Shown here: positions 14,209-20,585 of the stretch, one piece after another
Position numbering within the stretch: the stretch's first letter is position 1
Layout: every line of letters begins with the position of its first letter
Assembly: GCA_965661625.1 (NCBI GenBank)
Contig: CBFIEM010000022.1
Coordinates: 1 to 21,725, forward strand
DNA length: 21,725 nucleotides
From: GCA-2705995 sp965661625
GTDB lineage: Bacteria > Bacteroidota > Bacteroidia > Flavobacteriales_G > Salibacteraceae
Reading direction: 5' to 3'
Program-made: the position numbers and the translations under genes
Notes under the pieces: model-generated
The model's input: the letters and a program-made list of their open reading frames with translations, nothing else
Database searches by the model: none
Told to the model about the DNA's origin: nothing

Positions 14209-15507
14209 TTAAATCTGAATCGATTTTATAACAGTTTGCGACCTGTTTTTAGCCGTAATGCGCAACAGGTAAATTCCTGGTTTCAGCCCAAGCGATAGGG
14301 AATTACTTCCCGGCTGTAATGTTGCTTGGTGAACGAGGTTGCCCAAAGCTGTGTATACCTCCAACTGTGCATCCTGACGATCTTCAATAAAGATGCGTAG
14401 CACATCAGTTATTGGCTGTTGAACGCGCGCCGGAACAGGCTTTAATTCACGTATGCTTGTAGTTGTGAGTTGCTGAACTAGCAGGTTCATAAGCACCGGG
14501 AGGTGATCTGATGTATTGTAAAGCGCATCTATAACTGGTGCTGGTGCAGCAAAGTTTGCAGGACTACTCACTGTTCCATTTAGTCGGTTGCCGTCCTGCC
14601 CTAAAATCTTGTAACTAAAAGGCTCATAGCTCATGCCGTTGGTAGCGTCCATTACAGCGCTATTTGCGAGAATAAAGTCAAAGCGATCATCCATTCCACC
14701 ACCCGAATAACATCCACCATTTGTATTTGAGCTGCGCGTGCTTTGGGTGTGCACTAGCCCATAACTGCTGTTGTTGTTCCACGGGCCAACCAAATTAACG
14801 GGGTCGTGAAACTCCAAGCTAGCGTCGCCATTTGTTGTTAACGTTTCAAATGCTGGCTCATCGCCATCGTAAACGTTTAAATCGCCTGCTAAAATCACAT
14901 TGGCCGACTGAAGGTTGTTGGTTGAGATGTATGAAATTATAGCATTAGCAGCTTGGTTGCGTTGGGTTTCATTAGATGATCCAGATCCGGCTTTGAGGTG
15001 AGCAACAAATACGTAAAGCTTTACCGTGTCGGCGTTGGTTGTAGTAGCAAGTTTTGGGTCCTTGTAATACAGTTGATACACGTCAATTAGGCGCACAAGC
15101 TGATTGCCGTTAGCAGCTTCTTCAATGGTTCCTTGGTCTAAAAACCCAAGTTTATCCCCATTGTAAAACAGGATATTCCCCAAATTTGAGTTGGTGTTGA
15201 AGTTGTTCACCGTTTCGTACTTGTCAATGCCGCCTGTGTTTAGCGCGCCATTCCATAAAGCGAAAATGTTGTTGGTTCCAGCACCAACTTCATTGAATGT
15301 GATGATGTCTGGGTCTTCATGTTGAATAATGGTGGCAATTCCTGCATCCTTGGCGTCGGGGTTGTTGTTGCTTGCGTTGCACAGACCATTGGTGGTGCGG
15401 TAAGAAAGGATGTTATAGTGCATCATGCGCAGCGTGTCGAAAGGCTGACTGCAAGCCAATCCAACCAACACGAATAGCATGATGGAAAGCGAAATCATTT
15501 TTTTCAT
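14209..15507 (-). CDS. Secreted endonuclease/exonuclease/phosphatase-family enzyme with T9SS sorting domain
   Basis: A 432-residue secreted enzyme of the DNase-I-like EEP superfamily. After the signal peptide (about 1-20) the catalytic domain (about 25-345) keeps every conserved element: Asn32 (MHYNIL), Glu73 (FNEV), His170 (VAHLKAG), Asp209/Asn211 (GDLNVYDGDE), Asp277 (DDRFDFIL) and Asp334-His335 (SDHLPV). The catalytic set is complete, so an active Mg-dependent phosphodiesterase or phosphatase, most likely a nuclease, is expected. Residues 355-432 are a type-A T9SS sorting domain (EVYTALGNLVHQ, LKPGIYLLRI, VIKSIQI). The signal peptide contains LAC, but Gly at -3 makes it a poor lipobox, so signal peptidase I processing is more likely. 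The gene is the first of the minus-strand block and lies 49 bases upstream of the next cargo gene. The substrate is not fixed by sequence; sphingomyelinase-like activity in the same superfamily is an alternative. Confidence 0.88.
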   Translation of the reverse strand: MKKMISLSIMLFVLVGLACSQPFDTLRMMHYNILSYRTTNGLCNASNNNPDAKDAGIATIIQHEDPDIITFNEVGAGTNNIFALWNGALNTGGIDKYETVNNFNTNSNLGNILFYNGDKLGFLDQGTIEEAANGNQLVRLIDVYQLYYKDPKLATTTNADTVKLYVFVAHLKAGSGSSNETQRNQAANAIISYISTNNLQSANVILAGDLNVYDGDEPAFETLTTNGDASLEFHDPVNLVGPWNNNSSYGLVHTQSTRSSNTNGGCYSGGGMDDRFDFILANSAVMDATNGMSYEPFSYKILGQDGNRLNGTVSSPANFAAPAPVIDALYNTSDHLPVLMNLLVQQLTTTSIRELKPVPARVQQPITDVLRIFIEDRQDAQLEVYTALGNLVHQATLQPGSNSLSLGLKPGIYLLRITAKNRSQTVIKSIQI

Positions 15508-15511
15508 GGTA

Positions 15512-15519
15512 CAAAAGTA
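15512..15519 (-). promoter_or_regulatory. -7 element of the secreted nuclease gene
   Basis: TACTTTTG on the minus strand is a perfect TAnnTTTG element only four bases before the ATG at 15507, so transcription would start at or near the start codon, giving a leaderless mRNA. No TTG -33 element is seen at 17-23 bases. A later in-frame ATG (15498) is an alternative start but would lose the Lys-Lys signal-peptide head. Confidence 0.5.
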
Positions 15520-15590
15520 AAGGGAAATGATATTAATTTGATGAGTTGTTGATAATTAACATCAGACCTTTTCGTTACGTCAATCGGCAT

Positions 15591-15622
15591 TTGGTTCAGC
15601 CCTGTATTTTGAAGTATCTTCG
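15591..15622 (+). promoter_or_regulatory. Promoter of the dpm1-pyrC-DUF4296 operon
   Basis: TTG (15591-15593), 21-base spacing and TATCTTCG (15615-15622), one base off TAnnTTTG, lie 19 bases before the GTG start at 15642. It is divergent from the nuclease promoter. Confidence 0.5.
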
Positions 15623-15641
15623 CCATCCAATTGAAAAAGCT

Positions 15642-16388
15642 GTGTCGCATTCACTTGTAATCATACCAACGTACAACGAGAAGGAGAACATCGAAAAGAT
15701 GATTCGGAAGGTGATGTGGTATGAGCATGGTTTTCATGTGCTAATAGTAGATGATGGCTCCCCTGATGGCACGGCCGATATCGTGAAATCCCTGCAAGTT
15801 CCGTTCGCCGAAAGGTTACACATTTTGGAGCGAAGTGGAAAGCAAGGGCTGGGTACAGCATACATTGCAGGATTCAAATGGGCCCTAGAACACCAATACG
15901 AGTACATATTTGAAATGGATTGCGATTTTTCGCACAATCCCGATGACTTGCTGAAATTGTGGCAGGCGTGCAGTGAAGACGGTGCCGACTTTGCAATAGG
16001 TTCGCGGTACGTTTCTGGCGTTAACGTGGTAAACTGGCCAATGGGACGCGTACTTATGAGTTACTTCGCATCCGTTTATGTGCGCAAAGTGCTCGGGATC
16101 TCAATTCGTGATACTACTGCTGGATTTAAATGCTACACGCGAAAAGTTCTGCAAACCATAGATCTTGATAACATCAAGTTTAAAGGATATGCCTTTCAGA
16201 TTGAAATGAAATTTACTGCCCTCCAATTGGGCTTTAAAGCCATTGAGGTCCCTATAATTTTTACTGACCGACAAGAAGGTCAGTCTAAAATGAGCGGGAG
16301 CATTTTTAAGGAAGCCTTTTTTGGTGTGATGGAAATGAAAATCAAAAGCTTTTTCTTCAAACCCAAACGGAATGAAAACCCTAATTAA
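15642..16388 (+). CDS. Polyprenol monophosphomannose synthase-like glycosyltransferase (Dpm1-like, GT2)
   Basis: A 248-residue GT2 enzyme that transfers a sugar (typically mannose from GDP-mannose) to polyprenyl phosphate at the cytoplasmic face of the inner membrane. Family marks are the N-terminal IIPTYNEKENI (7-17), VDDGSPDGT (36-44), the DxD motif Asp93-Cys-Asp95 (MDCDFSHNPDDL), GSRYVSG, and the late FTDRQEGQSKMSG. There is no C-terminal membrane domain, as in other short bacterial Dpm1 homologues. The start is GTG at 15642 (VSHSLVIIPTYNE): no in-frame ATG occurs upstream before the promoter, and homologues start at this position. It overlaps the dihydroorotase gene by 17 bases. The donor and acceptor sugar cannot be proven from the sequence. 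Confidence 0.87.
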   Translation: MSHSLVIIPTYNEKENIEKMIRKVMWYEHGFHVLIVDDGSPDGTADIVKSLQVPFAERLHILERSGKQGLGTAYIAGFKWALEHQYEYIFEMDCDFSHNPDDLLKLWQACSEDGADFAIGSRYVSGVNVVNWPMGRVLMSYFASVYVRKVLGISIRDTTAGFKCYTRKVLQTIDLDNIKFKGYAFQIEMKFTALQLGFKAIEVPIIFTDRQEGQSKMSGSIFKEAFFGVMEMKIKSFFFKPKRNENPN

Positions 16389-17733
16389 AAATGCAACCAT
16401 TGTAAACGAAGGAGAATCCTTTGTTGGATCTGTAGTGGTTGTTGATGAGCGCATAGCTAAGGTAGTTACTGGAAGTTTAGATGAGCCCGCAGACCGCGTA
16501 ATTGATGCCACTGGAAAGCTTTTATTGCCAGGGGTTATAGATGACCAAGTTCATTTTAGGGACCCCGGATTAACGCACAAAGGCGATTTATATACCGAGC
16601 CAAAAGCAGCTGTAGCTGGCGGTGTTACTACCTATATGGAAATGCCAAACACCAATCCGGGAGCAGTTTCCATTGAGAATTTAGAGGCTAAGTACAAGCG
16701 GGCAAGTGAGGTTTCGCTAGCAAATTATTCTTTTTATATGGGAACCACCAACGACAATTTTGCTGAGGTGGGCGCAATTGATTACAATCGGGTATGTGGT
16801 GTGAAAATCTTTATGGGCTCCAGTACAGGTAATATGCTGGTTGACAGCATTGAGGCCTTGGAAAAGTTGTTTTGTAAAACCCGCGTAATCGTTGCAACGC
16901 ACTGCGAAGAGGATCCTATGATTGCTGAAAACCTAGCAACTTACAAAGCTGAGTATGGAGAAGATATTCCCGTTGGGTTTCACCCGTTAATCCGCAGCAG
17001 AGAAGCCTGTTACGCCTCTTCAAGCAAGGCGGTTAAAATGGCAGAAAAGTGCAATACCCAGTTACATATCCTGCATATCTCTACCCAAGAAGAGCTGGCG
17101 CTGTTTAGGAACGATATTCCACTCAAAGAGAAACGGATTACGAGCGAGGCGTGTATCCACCACTTGTGGTTCTGCGATGAGGATTACGACGAGAAGGGCA
17201 TGTACATCAAATGGAACCCGGCTGTGAAAACTGCTGCCGATCGTGCTGCTATTTGGGAAGCTGTTCTCGATGACCGCATTGATGTAATTGCAACAGATCA
17301 TGCACCTCACACCATGGAAGAGAAAGATCAGTTGTATACCAAAGCACCATCCGGAGGTCCGCTCATTCAGCACGCGTTGGTTGCCATGCTTGAATTTGTG
17401 AAACAAGGAAAAATTAGCATTGAGAAAGTGGTTCAAAAGATGAGTCACAATGTGGCCGATTTATTTGAAATTGTTGATCGCGGCTACATCAGAGAAGGTT
17501 ATTTTGCCGACTTAGTAGTGGTAGATCCAACTAAGCCCTGGACCGTTGAAAAATCGAACATTTTATACAAGTGCGGCTGGTCGCCGTTTGAGGGAGTTAC
17601 CTTTTCTAATTCCGTTGCATGTACGTTTGTAAGCGGCCATTTGGCATATGATGCCGGCACGTTTAACGAATCGCAAAAAGGACAGCGCGTATTGTTTAAC
17701 CGCACAAACGAAGAAAACTGCGATGTGGAATAG
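16372..17733 (+). CDS. pyrC: Dihydroorotase
   Basis: A 453-residue amidohydrolase that interconverts carbamoyl aspartate and dihydroorotate in pyrimidine synthesis. Visible marks are LLPGVIDDQVHFRDPGLTH (51-69), MEMPNTNP, KIFMGSSTGNM, His177 (VATHCEED), His232/His235 (LHILHIS) and Asp309-His310 (ATDHAPH). The first His of the usual HxH metal motif is Gln59 here (D-Q-V-H). I believe this is typical of a Bacteroidota dihydroorotase subgroup, so not by itself a sign of inactivity. The start overlaps the Dpm1-like gene by 17 bases, and the end overlaps DUF4296 by 11 bases, so the three genes form one operon. No aspartate transcarbamylase is adjacent. Confidence 0.92.
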   Translation: MKTLIKNATIVNEGESFVGSVVVVDERIAKVVTGSLDEPADRVIDATGKLLLPGVIDDQVHFRDPGLTHKGDLYTEPKAAVAGGVTTYMEMPNTNPGAVSIENLEAKYKRASEVSLANYSFYMGTTNDNFAEVGAIDYNRVCGVKIFMGSSTGNMLVDSIEALEKLFCKTRVIVATHCEEDPMIAENLATYKAEYGEDIPVGFHPLIRSREACYASSSKAVKMAEKCNTQLHILHISTQEELALFRNDIPLKEKRITSEACIHHLWFCDEDYDEKGMYIKWNPAVKTAADRAAIWEAVLDDRIDVIATDHAPHTMEEKDQLYTKAPSGGPLIQHALVAMLEFVKQGKISIEKVVQKMSHNVADLFEIVDRGYIREGYFADLVVVDPTKPWTVEKSNILYKCGWSPFEGVTFSNSVACTFVSGHLAYDAGTFNESQKGQRVLFNRTNEENCDVE

Positions 17734-18181
17734 GTGTTTACTTGCCTTACTGGTTTTTGTGAGCTTTGGATGTACTGAAGAGGAAGCTCCACCTCCCAAA
17801 GCATTAATTGGACGGGATAGCATGATCTTGATTTTGAAAGATATTCAACTGGTTGAAGCGCGGTACCAACGGAGAATTCTTGCTCGTGGTGAACGCTTGC
17901 GCGACCAAACCATGCAAAATTATGCGGCACTTTTTGAGAACTATGGCATCTCTGAATCCCGCTTTAGAACCAGTTATGTTTATTACCAAAAGGAGCCTCA
18001 GGAGTTAGAGGCTATGTTTAATGAGGTGATTGAGCTACTTACTACTGAGCAGGCAGCCATTCAAAAAAAAGTGCCCAGTACTGAACAAGTAACACCAAAA
18101 AAATCTAAAATGAAGGCAATGAGTGGGCTCAATGCTGCTGACTCAAGTAACACGCCGCAGTATCAGCAACCGACTGACTAA
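17723..18181 (+). CDS. DUF4296 lipoprotein
   Basis: A 152-residue small lipoprotein starting MWNRCLLALLVFVSFGC (lipid Cys17). The body matches the DUF4296 pattern: LILKDIQLVEARYQRR, then MQNYAALFENYGISESRFRTSY, YYQKEPQELEAMFNEVIELL. It is helical and of unknown function; the family is, to my knowledge, found in Bacteroidota next to Dpm1-like and dihydroorotase genes, exactly as here. Residues after the Cys (TEEE) are acidic, compatible with surface export. I chose ATG at 17723, because an upstream in-frame start would bury the signal peptide inside pyrC. The last about 40 residues (Lys/Ser/Thr-rich) are low complexity. The 3' end overlaps the convergent epimerase gene by 53 bases. Confidence 0.85.
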   Translation: MWNRCLLALLVFVSFGCTEEEAPPPKALIGRDSMILILKDIQLVEARYQRRILARGERLRDQTMQNYAALFENYGISESRFRTSYVYYQKEPQELEAMFNEVIELLTTEQAAIQKKVPSTEQVTPKKSKMKAMSGLNAADSSNTPQYQQPTD

Positions 18182-19133
18182 CTGGAATAAAGGAATACCC
18201 CAAATCCGTAATTTTTTGATTAGAGTAAGTAACATCCTGACGGGCGCTTGCTGCAGTTTCTTTGGTAATAAATGGTTTTTTTCCGGTGAGCTTTGAACGC
18301 ATCCACTCCAAACGCCAAACCAGTTCTGTAAGCCAAGGTGAAACCTTTTGATGCGGTGGTTTAACTCCTAAGCTACTAGCGATTTGATTAATTACGGTAC
18401 GGTATGGAGCATTTTCTGATACCACTAAAAAGCGCTCTCCTGAAACTCCAGTATTTACCAAATCAATAAGGATTTTACTAACATCACGTACATCAACAAA
18501 AGCATTGCTGCCAGTTGTGTAATACGTTAAACCATTGGCAACAGTTTGAATTAACTTGGCACTGCTCTTATTCCAATCACCTGGCCCAATAATAACACTT
18601 GGGTTTACCATAACTACATCTAAACCTTCTTCCATGCCTCGCCAAACCTCGCGCTCTGCATAGTGTTTACTTAAGGAGTAGCCAGAGGTTGCTTTGTTTT
18701 CTGTCCAGGGAGTTTGTTCTGTTACGGTTACTTTGCCTGTTCCTTTTCCAATTGCAGCAGTAGAGCTTACATAAGCCAACTTAGAAACGCCAGCAGCTAA
18801 ACATGCATTAACCAGATGGGCTGTGCCATCAATGTTTACGTCAAACAGGGTGTACTTATCGGCTGGGTCAAATGATACCATGGCGGCGCAGTGATATACT
18901 GTGGTAACCCCATCCAAATAATCTTCTAATAATAGCGGATTGGATAAGTCTCCTTTTACCCACTCAATATTGTTCCAAGCGGATTCAGTAAGGTTATAAA
19001 GGGCCAACAGATGTGCCAATCGCTCATTGAAAAAGCTAGTGCGGTAAAGGGCACGAATAGGTTGCCCCTGCTTTAGCAAATCAAATATGATGTGTGAGCC
19101 AACAAGGCCCGTTCCTCCCGTTACAAATACCAT
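18129..19133 (-). CDS. NAD(P)-dependent epimerase/dehydratase-type extended SDR
   Basis: A 334-residue Rossmann-fold oxidoreductase of the extended short-chain dehydrogenase class. The dinucleotide motif is VTGGTGLVGSH (Gly6, Gly9, Gly12), the catalytic triad is Ser123/124 (YVSSTAAIG) with Tyr152 and Lys156 (GYSLSKHYAE), and MVNPSVIIGPGDW follows. The overall pattern is nearest to dihydroflavonol-4-reductase-like or 3-beta-HSD-like enzymes; the substrate is unknown, with a nucleotide sugar, a hydroxysteroid-like lipid or a polyprenyl-linked compound all possible. I chose ATG at 19133 (MVFVTGGTG), because a TTG/TAnnTTTG promoter lies in the longer frame that reaches 19181. It is convergent with the DUF4296 gene and divergent from tyrS. 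Confidence 0.87.
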   Translation of the reverse strand: MVFVTGGTGLVGSHIIFDLLKQGQPIRALYRTSFFNERLAHLLALYNLTESAWNNIEWVKGDLSNPLLLEDYLDGVTTVYHCAAMVSFDPADKYTLFDVNIDGTAHLVNACLAAGVSKLAYVSSTAAIGKGTGKVTVTEQTPWTENKATSGYSLSKHYAEREVWRGMEEGLDVVMVNPSVIIGPGDWNKSSAKLIQTVANGLTYYTTGSNAFVDVRDVSKILIDLVNTGVSGERFLVVSENAPYRTVINQIASSLGVKPPHQKVSPWLTELVWRLEWMRSKLTGKKPFITKETAASARQDVTYSNQKITDLGYSFIPVSQSVADTAACYLSQQH

Positions 19134-19149
19134 GTGCTTGTGTTGGGTA

Positions 19150-19181
19150 CAAATGTAGGAAATAGGAAGGGTGGATTTCAA
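19150..19181 (-). promoter_or_regulatory. Promoter of the epimerase gene
   Basis: On the minus strand TTG (19181-19179), 21-base spacing and TACATTTG (19157-19150) match the Bacteroidota consensus fully. The element lies 16 bases before the ATG at 19133 and fixes that start. Confidence 0.72.
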
Positions 19182-19186
19182 CCGCG

Positions 19187-19223
19187 TTGCATTCTTTATC
19201 TTTCCGTGGAGCTGCTATCTTTG
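19187..19223 (+). promoter_or_regulatory. Promoter of tyrS
   Basis: TATCTTTG (19216-19223) is a perfect -7 element, 18 bases before the ATG at 19242. The nearest TTG (19187-19189) lies 26 bases upstream, longer than the usual 17-23, so the -33 assignment is weak. The -33 elements of this and the epimerase promoter are only five bases apart, back to back. Confidence 0.55.
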
Positions 19224-19241
19224 CCGACTTAATTACATGCG

Positions 19242-20513
19242 ATGAAAAATTTTATTGAAGAATTGCAATGGCGCGGAATGGTGCACGACATCATGCCCGG
19301 AACCGAAGAAGAGTTGGCAAAAGGAATTACCCGCGCTTACATTGGCTTTGATCCTACGGCCGAGTCGTTGCATGTGGGTAACTTGGTTCAAATTATGGTG
19401 CTTACGCATTTTCAGCGGTGTGGCCATGCACCCATAGCACTTGTGGGTGGCGCTACGGGTATGGTTGGTGATCCAAGCGGAAAATCTGCAGAACGCAACC
19501 TGTTGGGAGAAGATACCCTCAACCATAATGTTGCTTGCATTGAACAACAACTGCGTAAATTTTTAAGCTTTGAAGGAGATAATGCAGCCGAGTTAGTGAA
19601 CAACTACGATTGGTTTAAGTCGTTTAACCTGTTGGATTTTATCCGTGATATTGGGAAGCATATTACCATCAATTATATGTTGTCCAAGGATTCTGTTAAA
19701 ACACGATTGGAGTCTGGGCTATCTTTTACGGAGTTTACCTACCAACTAATTCAAGGATATGATTTTTACCACCTCTGGAAACATAACTCAGTTAAACTGC
19801 AACTTGGTGGTAGCGATCAATGGGGAAATATTGTTACTGGTACAGAACTCATAAGACGCAAAGGCAAAGGAGAAGCTTTTGCTGTTACTACTCCTTTAAT
19901 CACAAAAGCAGATGGTTCTAAGTTTGGAAAATCTGAGCAGGGAAACGTTTGGCTTGATCGCAACCTTACATCACCTTACCAGTTTTACCAGTATTGGCTA
20001 AACGCAAGCGATGAAGATGTTGTGAAGTACATCAAAATATTCAGCCTAAAAGACCGAGCAACATTGGAGTCGCTAATTGAGCAACACCAAGCAGAACCGC
20101 ATAAACGGTTGCTTCAAACCACTTTGGCAGAAGAACTTACTGCGCGTGTGCACAGCAACGAAGATGTAGTGGTGGCCCAACAAGCTAGTCAGGTGTTGTT
20201 TGGCAAGTCAACTACTCAAGACCTCGAGGCATTGGATGAACAAACGTTTAATGATGTGTTTGATGGCGTACCGACGGCCGAGGTTCAGCGAAATACCCTG
20301 GTAGGTGCACCCATTGTTGAGCTCCTTGCTGGCATATCTGGCATGCTTAACTCCAATGGCGAAGCCCGCAGAGCACTCAAGGAAAACAGCATTTCGGTAA
20401 ATAAAATGAAGGTTAACGACACATTTATTTTAAGTGCCGATAACCTGCTGAACAACAGGTATGTGCTGCTTCAACGCGGCAAGAAAAAGTACTTCGTAAT
20501 CAAATCTGTTTAA
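19242..20513 (+). CDS. tyrS: Tyrosyl-tRNA synthetase
   Basis: A 423-residue class-I aminoacyl-tRNA synthetase that charges tRNA-Tyr in the cytoplasm. The HIGH-type motif is HVGN (44-47, after GFDPTAESL), the tyrosine-site segment is YQLIQGYDFYHL with QLGGSDQWGNI, and the KMSKS-type motif is KFGKS (227-231). A C-terminal S4 RNA-binding domain is visible (about 350-415, LLAGISGMLNSNGEARRALK and SVNKMKVND). Length and order are those of the bacterial TyrRS. It has its own promoter divergent from the epimerase gene. No T-box or leader is present in the 18-base upstream gap. Confidence 0.96.
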   Translation: MKNFIEELQWRGMVHDIMPGTEEELAKGITRAYIGFDPTAESLHVGNLVQIMVLTHFQRCGHAPIALVGGATGMVGDPSGKSAERNLLGEDTLNHNVACIEQQLRKFLSFEGDNAAELVNNYDWFKSFNLLDFIRDIGKHITINYMLSKDSVKTRLESGLSFTEFTYQLIQGYDFYHLWKHNSVKLQLGGSDQWGNIVTGTELIRRKGKGEAFAVTTPLITKADGSKFGKSEQGNVWLDRNLTSPYQFYQYWLNASDEDVVKYIKIFSLKDRATLESLIEQHQAEPHKRLLQTTLAEELTARVHSNEDVVVAQQASQVLFGKSTTQDLEALDEQTFNDVFDGVPTAEVQRNTLVGAPIVELLAGISGMLNSNGEARRALKENSISVNKMKVNDTFILSADNLLNNRYVLLQRGKKKYFVIKSV

Positions 20514-20549
20514 TTTTTTTTAAAAAAGAGTAAACAAAAATATGAAGTG

Positions 20550-20557
20550 TATGTTTC
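20550..20557 (+). promoter_or_regulatory. Possible -7 element of the fasciclin gene
   Basis: TATGTTTC is one base off TAnnTTTG and lies 28 bases before the ATG at 20586. No TTG -33 element is seen. The preceding A/T-rich run (TAATTTTTTTTAAAAAAG at 20511-20528) may serve as a weak end for tyrS transcription. Confidence 0.25.
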
Positions 20558-20585
20558 ACTGAGATAAACCAATAAATACATACAC

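Noticed and set aside
14209..15507. Lipoprotein reading of the nuclease signal peptide (GLAC)
   Set aside because: Gly at -3 is unfavourable for a lipobox and the protein carries a C-terminal T9SS sorting domain, which goes with signal peptidase I cleavage.
17062..17448. 128-codon antisense frame inside the dihydroorotase gene
   Set aside because: It lies wholly opposite a conserved enzyme gene, with no recognisable protein features; the same applies to antisense frames at 2473-2844, 4507-4863 and 16101-16511.
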